Shown piece by piece: positions 19,990 to 32,833 of a DNA stretch of 64,000 nucleotides (positions are counted from its first letter, which is position 1; each line of letters opens with the position of its first letter). Position numbers and translations under genes: made by a program. Origin of the DNA: Branchinecta lynchi (lineage: Eukaryota > Arthropoda > Branchiopoda > Anostraca > Branchinectidae); assembly GCA_023053575.1 (NCBI GenBank), contig JAKZAP010000004.1, positions 25,349,252 to 25,413,251 of the forward strand, in the 5' to 3' direction. The notes beneath the pieces were generated by a model. That model made no database searches and was not told where the DNA came from. It was given only the letters and a program-made list of their open reading frames with translations.

Positions 19990-21290
19990 GGTCTAAGTGT
20001 ACGTCTTTCTGGATTTGCAGATACCATTCTATCTGTTGCCACGGTAAGAGAATCTGCGATTAGTCGTTTTTGCAGTTACCGTGGTATCTGATATACGGTT
20101 GCTCTGCGAAAACAACTATTGCCGGAATTGCACTTTTCGAAGCCATCCCAAAAGAACAAGACCAAAGGTGTCGATGGGACCCCAGAAATCTAATATTTGA
20201 TCCAGACAATTGGGTCTTGTCTTCACCAGATTCGCCAAGTTCCGATATACCTCTGTAAGCCATATCTATTTTGACAATACTGACCGAAACTTCCTGCTTT
20301 ACTTCTGCCAAGTTTCCGGTTTCGCCCGAATTCCGAGCGAACTATTAGTCCAGCAAAAAAGAGAAAATTCAGAAACGAATCCAGCGTATCTCCTTATCCC
20401 TATAAATAACATGTAATCAACTTTAAATGAAACTTTGACTTAAAAAATATCCGGTTGCAACCGGATTCCGAACTAATTATATGTCCGGCTAAAAAATAAT
20501 TGACATAGACAGGCTCAGCCTCTCTCTTTACCCCTAAGTCTGTCGTCTAATCAACATCAGATAAAACAATTGCTTTTAACAAATTTTCCGGTTTTGGCCC
20601 AATTCCGGGCGAAATAGTTGTCCGGCGAGAAAATGGTTTTCACAACCGTATTCAGCATGTCTTCTTACCCAAAAACCGAATATTTAATCAACTTCAAATG
20701 AAACTTTTACTTTTAACCAGCTTTCTGGTGTCTGCCGGATCCCGGACGAACTACTTGTCCGTCGAGAAAATGGTTTTCACCATCGTGCTCAGCATGCCTT
20801 CTTACCCCATAATCAACTATCACATTAGCTGTTTAAAAATATATTGTTTGTCCCTTAATTTGAACCCCCTCCCCCACCCCTAAATGTAGGGCTACAGAGC
20901 TCATCTACCAACTTGATCTTACCCTTGACCCAAAAATCCTCACACCAAGTTTCATCAAAATATCTCATTCCCTTCGAAATTTATCGTGCTAACAGACGGA
21001 CAGACAGACGGACGCCCTCCACTTACGTCTTGGGATCCCAAAAACTGCTATCCAGTTACATTACTAGTGCTAGACTTCTTTCTCGCCCATTTTGACAAAA
21101 TTTGATGAAAGTGAGATCACTTGTCAGATACCGCGACCTGTTACCACGGTCGGACCGGGGTATCTGAATATACCACGATACCTGCAAAAACGCCTTTTGA
21201 CCGTGGTATCAGATGAATCGATAACTGCGAAAACCCCTTTAGACCGTGGTATCAGATACCACGGTACCTGCAAAACGCAACTAATACCTC
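19990..21290. repeat. ACCGTGGTATC palindrome repeat split by a GGGATCCC element
   Basis: The left part (19990-20155) ends gaagccatcccaaaagaa and the right part (21040-21290) resumes aactgctatccagttac. The uninterrupted copy at 10776-11110 and the reverse complement of 50770-50890 run continuously through the same point. Confidence 0.78.
20156..21039 (+). mobile_element. GGGATCCC-bounded element, copy 3 (nested)
   Basis: Starts acaagaccaaaggtgtcg, ends cacttacgtcttgggatccc, with about three 137 bp units. Its insertion into another repeat fixes both ends. Confidence 0.87.
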
Positions 21291-21299
21291 TCAATACTA

Positions 21300-22080
21300 T
21301 GGAGGACACAAACAGGCAGGTTTTCGTACACCCGGCCTGGAAGAAACATATATCATCCGAGGGATCCTAGGATCCTAGCACCATGCGAGCGCACTCGGCG
21401 CTTCTATTCCATCGACTCCATTCCACGAAGCAACAGACGCTCTCAGCATTCCCGGAGACCGGAAAGAGCATCCGCTGGGGGAAACGAAAACATTTTGCGG
21501 AGAAAGGTTTTATCTGGATGCAAGAATCGAAGAAAAGACAGCCATATGGCGTGATTTACGAGCGTGTGGGTAACTATTAGTTGACAAAGCTGTTATTTGT
21601 CGAAAGCCGAAATTGGATCTCTACTTGAGTAGATTTCGGAGAGTTTTCGCAAGCCATGGAAAGCTGTTTTGGTCGTTCCGTCGGAGACTGGTCAGATGGA
21701 AAGTATTTCAAGGGTAATCCGCTAGTATTTCGCTCTCTTTCCAGAACCCTTTGAACAAACTTCAAATTTTCGGTCGCTCGATTTTTGAATAATAACTTTT
21801 CTCATAGAGGGGGGGTTTCGGAAAAACTGCTAATGAAGAAATTTGTTTGCTTTGAGGTGTTCAGTATTATCAAATATAAACTAGTAAGTTTTTCCTTAAA
21901 AATTCATCATGCTCCGGTGATCGTTTTACATTTTAACGGAGGAACTGCTTTTTATTTTTTTTCACCGCGTTTGCTTCTTATCCATCTAAAAGAACAATAA
22001 AGTAGTCGGGTCTAAGCGAAAAAAAAAGGTCCCCCCCCCCCCCCCGAATGCAAATATATAGGAAATTAGAAAATCTTATT
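21300..22080. other. Intron, no recognised feature
   Basis: A C run of about 15 lies at 22031. Short open frames around 21383-22000 show no domain. Confidence 0.5.
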
Positions 22081-22084
22081 AAGC

Positions 22085-23400
22085 GCTAGAAGCTCATATG
22101 GCACTTGCAAGGCTGGGTAAGAGGATGAAAAGTAGGAGTTCGCCAATTCGTGGGTTTGTTCTGACGATTTGTAGGCAAAACCCGTGAGGTAAGAATGATC
22201 ATACATAGACCCTTGGAAATCACGGGAATTTATCGTTTGGTAAAAAGTATTTTATTTTTGCTAGAAATTCATCTGCAATTAAAACCCTTGAGGCAAAAAT
22301 GATCCCGTGCACTTCAGGATCATGAATATCTATTTTTTGGTCAAAAGTATTTTTCTTTTCTTTTCGGTTAAGATGCGCACTTTAAGGGTGCTAGAAATTC
22401 ATTTCTAAGCATACGCTCATGGCGATCATGAAAACGTGAATTTGCTTAACAGTATTTTTGTATGGGTACTTTAAGGGGTGGTTGGATCTGGAAGGTTACG
22501 AATGTTTAGTCTATAACGTTCAAGCCATGTTTCACCGCCCTAGCATATCTAGAAGTACCTTAAATCGCGATCACCGGAATTCCGGACCCCCCCCCCCCCA
22601 GAGTGCCTGAATCCAGTCCGGTTCTATCACTTATGTATCTAGGGCTGTTGCTTGTGCTTGTTCTTCCGACCAAATATCATCCCAATCGCTACACTCTAAG
22701 CGTGTCACAAAATTTTCGTCCCCCCCCCCCCTCCCCCCGACTCTCCTATATTGATCCGACCCTGCCCGCAGTTGAAATTGGATATCTGAGACACAAGTTC
22801 TTTCCAAATAATTTCAAAAATTCATAGGATCCGATCACCCATTCAAAAATTGGACATACCCCAAGATTCAGGATTGTCCCTCCCTTCACTCCCCCTCACG
22901 ATGTTGAAATCGGAGAAACGACCTAGCACATCTGGAAGCATCTTAACTCGGGATCACCGGAATTTCAGAACCCTCCTCCAACTCCCCCTACAGTGTCCAG
23001 ATCCGGCCCGGTCTTGTGAACTATGTGTTTAGGGCTTGTGCTTGTTCTTCCCACCAAGTTTCACCCTGTCAAACGAATTCCGCCCCCCCCCCCTCCCCCC
23101 CCCCCCCCCACTAACTCTCCCCAAAGTCACCGGATCTGTTCTAGACTTGACGTGACATCTGAGATATCAAGCTAGTTATACATACGTCAATATTCCGGAT
23201 TCCCTCTCCCTCCACTCCCCCCACGGCGGTCTGATCGGGGAACTGACTATTTCCAACTTCCAAATCGGGTCAATAATATGCCTGTTCAGTTTCATCGTCC
23301 TAGCACATCTGGAATTACGCTAACTCGCGATCACCGGACTGACCAACCGACGGAAAAGTGATCAGCATTTGGCACTTGGCCGGAAGGCTTCTTTATATTA
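22085..23400 (-). mobile_element. TGGCACTTG element, minus-strand copy
   Basis: Bounded by agctcatatggcacttgc at the low end and cggaaaagtgatcagcattt-ggcacttggccgg at the high end. Three to four diverged internal units with C runs at 22589, 22722 and 23083-23110. Confidence 0.75.
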
Positions 23401-23596
23401 TTTTCATAAAAACATATTACGTTTTATTAGCACTATGTGGAGTGGGGGTGTTACCCGGAGGGGGGGGGGGGGAGCCGAAACCCAAAGTAGTCAATCAGTC
23501 CATAATAGAATTGGGGGCATATCAGCTGGTATTTCCCCTTATCTGGCCCGGTTTCTGGGCACTTACCTAATACAAGTCAAGATAGAAAAGGCTTAC

Positions 23597-24307
23597 TTTT
23601 TGCTCAGGTGCCTTGCAATATCCGACTTCTGAAACCCATCCAGCATGTGAAGTCGCTTCGCAAGTCGCCCAGCAGCCGCCACATCCACCGCCTTCGGACT
23701 GTAATGAAAACTGAGGCTTTCCAAGTCACTCTCCTCTTCAGATAGCGTAGGGGACCCAGCTTTTCTCGTCTCCGTGCCAACGGTAGCGCAATTCGATGAT
23801 CTATCATCATCAGTGAACTCTTCCGTCGCGGGTGCCAGTTCATTATAACTCTGAAGACCATGGGCTGCCTCACTCAATTCCGAAACTGAGTCTACACTAT
23901 TCGAACTAACACTACGCGCTTTGGGGCTGCCATTCATCCGGAAGAACTTTCCAAAAAAGGACTGTTTCTTGGCCGGGCTGCACTCTGACGAGTTACTGAC
24001 TAGATTCACTTTATCACTCGAGTCACTAATATCACTTTGTTGGCTATCGCTGTTTTTCAACAGGGGTCGCTCCCATTCGAGGTTTCGGAGGGAGCGAGAT
24101 TCGTACTCGGATATCGGAGAGATGCTTTCGGGTATGGAGGACTGGTCGAAGCTAGTTTTGGTACTATCCCCTGCCACCGGGGCGTTGTAAGTCCAGACGA
24201 TTCTCTCGTTGGCAGGGTCACTGGAATTCCGACTTTCGAGCAAGGTCTGTATAGATGATTCATCGTCGCCCGAGGACCGCCTGTCGTGGGGTAGGGTGTC
24301 TTCTGAT
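23597..24307 (-). CDS. EFA6: EFA6 exon: serine/acidic region and start of Sec7 domain
   Basis: The largest exon, 711 bp. The acceptor is cctttcttccag and the donor AAAAA|gtaagc; one base leads in and AA leads out. Most of residues 210-420 is Ser/Glu/Asp-rich and probably disordered, with a basic-aromatic patch KKQSFFGKFFRMNG. The last part reads AAGRLAKRLHMLDGFQK and then SDIARHLSK, which is the first helix pair of the EFA6-subclass Sec7 domain. An open frame continues above 24307 to a methionine at 24426, but the acceptor and the frame fit with the exon at 43.7 kb show that this is intron. The split AAT codon (Asn) continues the Sec7 domain in the next exon. Confidence 0.95.
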
Positions 24308-24429
24308 CTGGAAGAAAGGATCGGATTAAAGACCGGAGAGAAACGAACCGCGGCGCAACTTTTCCTTGAGACGATGACGAGACGATGACCATTCAGACAA
24401 CGTTTTGTGGAAAATTTGACAGACATCTT

Positions 24430-25600
24430 ATTTCTGTAACATGTATTGTTTTATTTATCCTCGCGATATTCACAATAAAATTATTGATACATTCAATACG
24501 AATCTTGCAACGAACTTTTGTACATGACAGTGCTAACAGGTGTTTACAACTGCTTACAACTGTAACGAAGCTACGACTGTAGCTTCGACGCTATCCTATT
24601 TCAAGGGAGCAACAGTAGCGAGTGGTCCAACCCCGCAAAGCTAAACCACACAAGAGTATGCTTTTACCAAGAACCTTATTTATTCTTGCTTTTACTAAGC
24701 ACAAAACACACAGCAACCTCTCCTTTAGCTCCTCAGACAAATCTTCCTTTCCTAACCTAGCTGGATGCCGACTGAACGAAAAGTTATCGCTACACGAAAC
24801 TGAACAACGTATAAACGGACGGCGAAAATCGACATGGCGTGGTGGGCCAGACGGCGCCAAATGCGACCGTGAGAGCGAGAATTCGCTCGCGATCCCTTGG
24901 CAGAAGGCTCTAATCGATCAATCAAATTTCAATCAATCAATTTACTCCAGAAAAAATTTCACAATAATAGTCTAGAGGTAAACATTATTCGACCATCATC
25001 TGCATACCTATGTGATGATCCGATTTTGACAATTAAACGGACTCGCTCTTTATCTTAAGGCAAATGATAATAATGTCTATATATATTATATTATATATTT
25101 TATTTATAACCCGCCAAATTATATATAAGACTGTCAATAAGACACATGCTTGTTTTCTCCCAAACGACACGAAAATACCCAGCAACTATCCGTCACAGCG
25201 AGAACAGGCTTAGACAACACTGGCTCCCTAATTGGCTAATAAAATCAGGATCCTAGCACCATAAGAAAGAAGATCCCACTTCATTATTTTCCTCTCCGCT
25301 GAGTGGTACTGGAAACAGGGACTCGGTCGTCTGTGTGGTGTTGCTGCCGGAGTTTCCAGCGATAGACGGCACTCGAGAACCAGGGTCGGGCATTGGGACT
25401 AAGCCCTCTAGTCACACGGACAACTGAGGTCTGGGGAGGGCTTGTCGCCGCACAGCAGTCGTCACTGTCTTCGAGCTGTAACGTGCATTGCGAATTTGTC
25501 TTCTAACTGACGGCCTCTGCAGCTTTCTATTCCTTAATTTGTTGCAAAAAAGCCTCCCACAGAAAGTCAAAAGCCAGAGAACCGCGGACATGATGTATCA
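24430..25600. other. Intron, no recognised gene; short (TCAA)n stretch
   Basis: A tcaatcaatcaa microsatellite at 24916-24945 looks like a retroposon tail. An AT-rich stretch lies at 25075-25130. No exon with fitting splice phase was found. Confidence 0.5.
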
Positions 25601-25605
25601 GCGAT

Positions 25606-25898
25606 TGAGAGCGTGTTCCACCCTTCTAACAATAGTTACTATATCCGTTCCATCCTCACGAAAAGTTACTACGTTCCAACCTTGTCGGAATAGTGACTAA
25701 TAGTCACTATTTGCTTACCATGCTCGGGAGCGTAGTAAGCGTAGTAACTACACATCTCTGTAACGTGATTGGTCGGATTCGCCCGTGGCGTGAGATCCTG
25801 CTGGAAAATAGAAAAATCGTTCCAGCATTAACGGCAAAATCCGGAATTCGTGACGTCATGCGTAGTAACTACGGTAAGTAGGGTGGAACACGCTCTGA
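25606..25898 (+). mobile_element. Complete GAGCGTG MITE with TGA target duplication
   Basis: Perfect 16 bp terminal inverted repeats gagcgtgttccaccct and agggtggaacacgctc bound a 287 bp element (25609-25895). TGA occurs directly on both sides. The body holds tgacgtca at 25851-25858. It encodes no protein. Confidence 0.88.
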
Positions 25899-25899
25899 G

Positions 25900-26780
25900 T
25901 CTTCTCATACGCCTTCACCGGTTCATATTTTGTGCTATCCCCGATTCGACCTTGTCCGTGATGCCTAAATAGCCTGAAGCGGTTCAAGGGATAGACAACC
26001 TGTAATGAAAATCATATGCACTTGTCCCTTCGCACGCCACCTGTTGGTGGTAAGGAGAAGTGACAGAACCAGTGACTTAGGATCCGTTAGCGAAGTGTGC
26101 GAACTAGAGATTTGAACGAGCGAGAGCAATTTCTTTCGCTTGTGTTTGTTTCGGCGGAATTAAAAAATTGACAGATATTCCTTCAGCCAAAGCTGACTGC
26201 GAATCATATTTTCATAAAGTGAAATCATATAATAAAGTGAATCATATAATAAAGTGACATTCGTTCTCATATTTATGTCATAAGAGAAAGTCAAGAAACA
26301 ACCAGATTAACCTCCGTCTGGTGCGAGACAAAATCACGTGTCACCGAGTGCCGCTACTAGAAAATGAAACTTCCATGTCAGAAGTTCCATAACATTTGCA
26401 CAAGCATGACCAATTGCAATAGATATGCAATAACGCTATCAGTTGGTATTAATGTTCGATTTGACATTTAAAGTGTCATTTTTGCGCTAAAAGTGAAGTT
26501 GCAAACTATGTTTAGCGGTGTTTTACAGAAAGATAACGCTTAAAGTTTAACCGAATAGGACAAAGATCCGACAGTCTAGTTCCGGTTACATATCACTTAA
26601 TCACCTATAATAGGCATGAAAACCCGACAAAAATGTGTTACTTCGTTTGTCCGTTCTCCATCGATAACCGATTTCATCGAATGAACTGATTCTTTCGGAT
26701 TTGCGGTACCTCATGTGCTTGTTCCTCTATGCTTGAACTGTTTTGTAACTATAAAGGTAAGTCATTGCCGACAAATTAAT
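25900..26780. other. Intron with a hammerhead-element scrap
   Basis: Bases 26168-26205 (atattccttcagccaaagct, gactgcgaatcatat) are the outer end of a subfamily 2 hammerhead arm. No other feature seen. Confidence 0.5.
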
Positions 26781-26781
26781 T

Positions 26782-29375
26782 AACAAGAGCTACAAGCTCA
26801 TATGGCACTTGTTACGAGTAGGCTGTACAAGAAAGTAGATGAGAACTTCAAAAAATACACCCACCACCCAAAAATGTGTTTCGGAAATAGAAATAGGATA
26901 CTTAGTTTCACTAAGTTCTGAGCAGTTCCGGCATGGTCTCGGATTATCTGTAGCAAATGCGCATGATTGTTCAAACTTCGAAGTTTCAGCCCAGTAAATC
27001 TACTCGTTTGATCCCTACATCCCTACACGTTTGATCCTGAAACACGATTTCCGGTACTGCCTCCATCACTCCTTACCGTGGCCGAATCTAGTTAGAACTC
27101 AAAAATGGATCATCTAAAGCATCTTCCTTTATATCGTCTATCAAGTTTCACTCGAATCTGATCATTTTTGAAAAATTCCGGTACCCCCCTCCACCACCGT
27201 CGTCGGACCTTGTTCGGACCCTAAAATATGTCATCTAGGATTTCATTTAAAGTTTCAAGTTTCATTTAAATTAATAAATATAAGGTTTGAGTAAATATTT
27301 CGTGAATTAATAAATATTTCGTATTTAAATTAATGCACTGGTTTGAACCCTATGTCAGCCTCAAATTTTTCGGCAATCTCCCTCCAACTCTTCCCACTGT
27401 GGCCGAAGCGGACTTGGAAACATAAACGTCGTATATCTTAATCCCCACTTCCAGTCCATCACGTTTTACTGAAATCAGAGCATAGCCTGTCTGCAAATTT
27501 ACCCCCCCCCCCCCCTACCTTGGCCGAATCCGGACCGGACGCCAAATAACAAATCTAGGAGCAATAGTAAACCCTACCGTTATTACTCGAGTGGGCGTGT
27601 ACATAGATAAATCTTTAAAGTTAAAAGGGAGTCTGATTGTTTAAGTTATATTTTTTTTCGTTTGTTTGTGTATATGGCCCGTGGGCTTTTGAAATACACT
27701 AATCTATCTATCTATCTATCTAAACTCGGCACTGTCGAACTTGCATCTCATTCGGTCCACCCGTTTGGTTTTTGTGCATGTCAAAAGTCCCCCCCCCCCC
27801 TAACCATGGTCGCGTATATTTCGAACGCATGTTTTACATGTCTAGGTCATCGATTCTTTTCACCTCTTAAGTTTCACTCGAATCAGACCACTCGTTCGCA
27901 ATCTGCAGAAGTCAATTTCCATATTTAGTTCCCTCGCTCCACAAAAATGCTCGGATCTAGGACGGACGTTTCTGGGTATATGTTGTGTCAGGTTCTTAAT
28001 TCAATTAAGTCGGGTCATTAATATGCCTGCAAAGTTTCGTTGCCTTAGTACCTCTGGATTCTAACTCGCGAATACCGGAATTCCAGGATATACCCTCCAC
28101 GCCACCCCACCCCACAGAGCCCCGAAACGATCTGGCAACGTCAATTTCGTATCTAGGCCTAACGTTTGTTCTCTCCATTAAGTTCCGTTCCAATCCCTCT
28201 GCTTTAAGCGTATCTTGAGTTCCCCCCGGACCCGGACTTGACACTGGATATCTTAGGCGATATCTCTTTCCACCTAACAAGTTTCATTCAAATCCGATCA
28301 ACCGTTCAAAAGTTATGCATGCCACTAGATACCGGACACCCCATCCATCCACTACCCCCACGATGGCCGGATCGGGGAAACGACTATTCTCAAGTCAATC
28401 TGTTTAGATCCTGACATACCTGCCAAGTTTCATCGTCCCAGCACATAAGGAAGTATGCCAAACTCGCAGTATCGCTAGACATCCGCCCCCCGCAACTCCC
28501 CCACAGTGCCCAGATCCGGTCCGGTTGTGTCAATGGCGTGTCTAGGACTTGTGCTTGTTCTTCCCACCAAGTTTCATCCCGATACCTCCACTCTGAGCGT
28601 TTCTCAAAATTTCCGGTTCCCTACTTCAACTCCCCCCAGTGTCATTGGATCCGGTCTGGATTTAAACTGAGACGTCTGAGACACGACGTCATATCCAAAA
28701 TATCAACTTTCGTAAAGATCCGATCACCCGTTCGAAAATTAAAAATACTTCAATTTTTTGCATCCTCCCAAAAATTGGCATCTCCCTCCACTCCCCCTCC
28801 CCCCCCCCAGATGGTTGGATCGGGGACGTGACTATTTTCTATATAATCTGGTTGGGTCCCTGACGTGCCTGCCAATTTTCATTATTCTAGCACATCAGGA
28901 AGCACCGAACTCGCGGGATCACTAGAAATTCGGAGCCCCTCCCCCACAACTCCCCCAAAATGAACGGATCCGTTCCGGTTATGTCAATCTAGGACTTGTG
29001 CTTGTTCTTTCCACCAAGTTTCATCCGGATATCTCCACTCTAAACGTTTTCCAAGATTTCCGGTTTCCAGAACCAACTACCCCCAATGTCACCGCATCCG
29101 GTCTGGATTTAAAATGGAACGTCTGAGACACGAGGTCCTTCCGTATATCAAGTTTCATTAAGATCCGATCACCCGTTCGTAAAAATATCTAATTTTTCCT
29201 GGTTTTTCCGGATTCCCCCTCACCCCACTCCCCTCCAGATGGTCGAATCGGGGAAGCGACTATTTCTTATTTAATCTGGTCCGGTCCCTGATACGCCTGC
29301 CAAGTTTCATCGTCCTACCTTGTCTGGAAGTGCCCAAACTAGCAAAACCGGGACAGACCGACGGACGGACAGAAA
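26782..29375 (-). mobile_element. TGGCACTTG element, longest copy
   Basis: Low end acaagctcatatggcacttg; high end with gacggacggacagaaattgc. It contains at least five diverged internal units around gccaagtttcatcgtcc and is interrupted at about 27600-27725 by a retrotransposon tail (ttgtgtatatggcccgtggg then TCTA repeats). Confidence 0.72.
27600..27725 (+). mobile_element. Truncated non-LTR 3' end with (CTAT)n tail
   Basis: ttgtttgtgtatatggcccg then tgggcttttgaaatacacta and five CTAT units. The same end occurs at 14440-14490. Confidence 0.6.
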
Positions 29376-30400
29376 TTGCGATCGCTAAATAGAAGATTCC
29401 TTCAAACACATATTCATTTTTCTACTTTCTTCAGGCGTGACTACCCCGAGCTTAGCGTCTTTAAAGCGTGCCACAAAAAATGGTCTTTCTATCACAAACA
29501 CAATGCTAACCACCCCTACTGTCACTATGGATGTTCAAAACAGCAAAAAACACAGTCATGAGCAAATTAAGAAAAAAACACCAAATTTCCTAGGTTTGAA
29601 ATAATTCGTATAGACCAAATCTCAGCCGATTATCCCAGACAGATTTTATGACACGTAGGGAGCCAAGGATCATAATAATAATTTCCATCTAATACTCCAA
29701 CTGTTTGTTACAAATACAAATAAAATAAAAAGCCAAGACCAGAGTGGTACCTCTGAAGACATACAAAATTACCAGTTAGGTCTTATAATTCTTTGCCAAT
29801 CAACCCTGGAAAATTTCGTCCTCTAGAAAAGAAGACGTTCTTCGTGTTATTTTCTCGAGCCAAAACAGCAACTCGGCAATCGAGTTCAAATCTAAACAAA
29901 CTGGTGGCAAGCGACCACTAAGAGAAGGTAAACAAAAGGTTTGGATTAGGTCTTTAACCAAGGAATTGCAGGCGTTTGCTGAGATTCAAATTCGCCGCGT
30001 TTGGAAGATTTGGGTTGTCGTGCAAGCAGCGTACATTCTGACCGTTATTACTAGAGAGCCGAGTGAAATACAAAATCCCTTAGATGAGGCAAAATACTTC
30101 AGTGTATTCAAATGTCAGATGCAAAAACAATCAACATTTTCAGTTAAACTTTAATGGCTCATAAGGCAATGTGTCTGTTGAAAGATAGTGCTTTATATCA
30201 TATTTTCTGAAACAGCGCATCCTTATGAAAATGTTATGAAACTTCTAACAGTGCTACTGTTTCACAGAGGCTGCCCCTCCCTCCCCAAAAAAGTTAACAA
30301 TAAAACAAGTTTGGAGTTCAAGATTAGGTTGGTTAGGACCAACAATACTCGCACGGATACAGCCAGAAGCATTGTAACGACTACTGCATGACCAGCCCTA
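29376..30400. other. Intron, no recognised feature
   Basis: No exon, RNA gene or recognised repeat. Confidence 0.5.
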
Positions 30401-30405
30401 ACCAC

Positions 30406-30573
30406 ACTGTAAAAATTATTTTTCCGTATAAAGATTAAAGTTAACTGCAGTATTTGCTACTCGGATTACTCTTATCTCTACGCAGATAAGATACCAAATA
30501 GAAATTTGATGAATCTGAGTAGCAAATACTTAAGTTAACTTTAATCTTTATACGGAGAAACTTTTTACCGTGC
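30406..30573. mobile_element. Palindromic MITE, best preserved copy
   Basis: Starts cactgtaaaaa and ends ctttttaccgtg. Both arms carry cgtataaagattaaagttaa and agtatttgctactc in inverted order, so almost the whole element can fold into one hairpin. Confidence 0.82.
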
Positions 30574-30579
30574 AACTAG

Positions 30580-31945
30580 CCCCCAAAATCTGCAACGCGG
30601 TTTCCCCCATTCTGAGAGGGGGGGGGGGGGGGGGGGGTTGCGACGGCGGTTAATTCTTTAAAGAACCAAACAGCTAACGATTTAAAGAAGAGGTTGCTTT
30701 CTTTTTTACGAAGGACAAACCGGAAGACTAGATTTCATCTCTATTCAATGACCTGGATGAAAGCGTTTTGATTCATTTGTAACATCAAGTACTTTCAGTT
30801 CACTTCAAACCTCTTTACTTGTTCAAATGTTGTTGTTCAAAAACTGTCTGCCACTCCCATTGAGTTCTCTATTTCCTACGCTAACAAGGAAATAATCGGG
30901 AAAACCGTCCGCCATGACGTTACCATGGATGGAACACTACAAACACAAATACAGAAAAGTCCACAAAGTTAGCATCTCGAAGGGAGACAAGCGCCGCCCA
31001 GCTCGCTTCGCGAGAGAAGCTTCAGCAAACTGTTCGTTTGCGAGTGGCGGACGTAGAAATAGTCTGGGGTCCACTGAACCGAAAGTCTTCTCCTTCTAAA
31101 AGTGGAGGGACTTACTCGGGCAACACCTCTAGAGATCACACGACCTCCCGTACGTTCTGTTACTCACGAAAGTTACCGGGATACAGCTTTTTGGTATATC
31201 GCACATGCTTTTCTAACCTCTTACACTCGAACTATTCTACGGTTGCGGTTTGTGCGGTTACATCCGCGATCGAACTTTCGACCAATCAAAACCAAGCAGA
31301 TGTAAACAAACATTCAAACATTTCTGAAGCAGCGTTGCCGCCTGTCGCAGAAATCTGCGGTTAATGACAGTTTTCACTTCTTCGACAGAGCAAGCCAAAA
31401 TTCTACGACCGGTTCCTTGCAAGTAAATATAAAAAGTAAGCAAAAAATCTTTTGCGGCCAAAAGTCACATGTTCCAGACAAGAAAAAGTGGCAATAGTGT
31501 TTACAAACCAAGAATTCCAAGATGTTTCACCTGAGAATTGGAGGATATTAAGAAGAATAAACAGGTAAAACTCATTCAAGCAGAGCTGCAATGTGCTTGT
31601 TCTTGAGTGTGGGTTAAGGCCTTTTAGGTAGTAGAAAGCTCCGCTTGCTTATAGGCCCAGATTAAACAGCAAATAAGTTGGACTGTCGAGAGTTTAAGAT
31701 AATTCATGGTATGTATTGTTTTTTTTGTGAATGTTACAGAACTGTTAGTCAGTCCATTATAAAAGCCTCTGTTTTCAAGAACAAAAATGACAGCTTTGAA
31801 AAATAATTGACTGGTTTAAAAAATGACTGTTTTGAAAACAAATCAACTGATTTTCAGGAAAAATAACTGTTTTAATGAAAAAAAAATTGTTTTGACGCAA
31901 AATTGCAGTGCTTCACGCCAACTCAGTTATTTTTTACAGACTGGC
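30580..31945. other. Intron, G run and low-complexity stretch only
   Basis: A G run of more than 20 at 30608-30637. At 31780-31900 a degenerate aaaatgactgttttga repeat resembles bases 115-235. No gene recognised. Confidence 0.5.
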
Positions 31946-31950
31946 CGAAC

Positions 31951-32241
31951 ACATTTGGAGGATATTTGATGGTGCAAAACGGATACGTCAGCTGAATTTT
32001 ATTGGAGCTATATTTCAGCCCTTCTTGGCAAGGGTCCTCTTCAGGCTCAAAACCGCTCAAGTTGGAAAATAACTTGTGGGAAGGGTTCGTTTTTCCAACT
32101 TAAGCGGTTTTGAGCCTGAAGAGGACCCTTGCCAAGAATGGCCGAAGTATAGCTCCAAGAAAATTCAGCTGACGTATCCATTTTGCACCATCAAATATGA
32201 TTCGCAGTCAGCTTGGGCTGAAGGAATATTTACATTTGGAA
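31951..32241. mobile_element. Foldback hammerhead element 3 (subfamily 2) with 9 bp target duplication
   Basis: Inverted arms between two copies of ACATTTGGA (31951-31959 and 32233-32241). The left arm holds a hammerhead with all core boxes; the right arm has GAAG in place of GAAA. Confidence 0.85.
31997..32052 (-). ncRNA. Hammerhead ribozyme motif, core intact with a G-U pair
   Basis: Minus strand: TTTT-GAGC, CTGAAGA (32044-32038), stem II, GAAA (32015-32012), TATA, GCTC-caat-AAAA. Both parts of stem I pair perfectly. The first pair of stem II is G-U. Confidence 0.72.
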
Positions 32242-32833
32242 GGATCGCCCCCCCCCCCCACAGTTGTGACGCACCTGTTCACTGTACATGCTGTACGGAT
32301 GTCTGACGCTTGTTGGCCATGCCACCCACATGGCTATTTCCATTTTTGTAAATAAATTATGATAACTTAACTAATTTGAACAGCTAAAAAGGCTGAAAAG
32401 CTCAGTAGCAAAGTCGGGCAACAGTAAATCAGTAGCTTAGTGAATAACCTAGATGCTGTGAGTCTCCGACTAGTCAGCAGAATTATTTTCATATCCTGTG
32501 GTTTGATCATTAGTACAGGGAAAAATACAGAACCCTGAAGCTGCTACTCACAACTATGGTAGTCAGAATAAAGATTACTTGCAAAAATCTCCATTATTAT
32601 AAAAGGCTAACCATGTTGAGTCCCTAATATGTGTTTGTATTGTTTATTTTCTTTTTCTTATGAGATATTTTATGGTCTTTGTTTGCCACTAGTTAGCCAA
32701 GCTAAAAATCAACGAATTTTATTGCATTATATTTGTTTTAACGACTGTAAATTCCTCTGTAATTGCAAGATTTGTTAATACTATAATATCTAAGTAGGCT
32801 ACCTATGGTGTTGTAACATATTTTTTCTTTACA

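Noticed and set aside
24308..24426. Upstream extension of the large EFA6 frame to a methionine at 24426
   Set aside because: A good acceptor at 24308-24309 and a perfect phase fit to the exon at 43683-43916 show that this part is intron.
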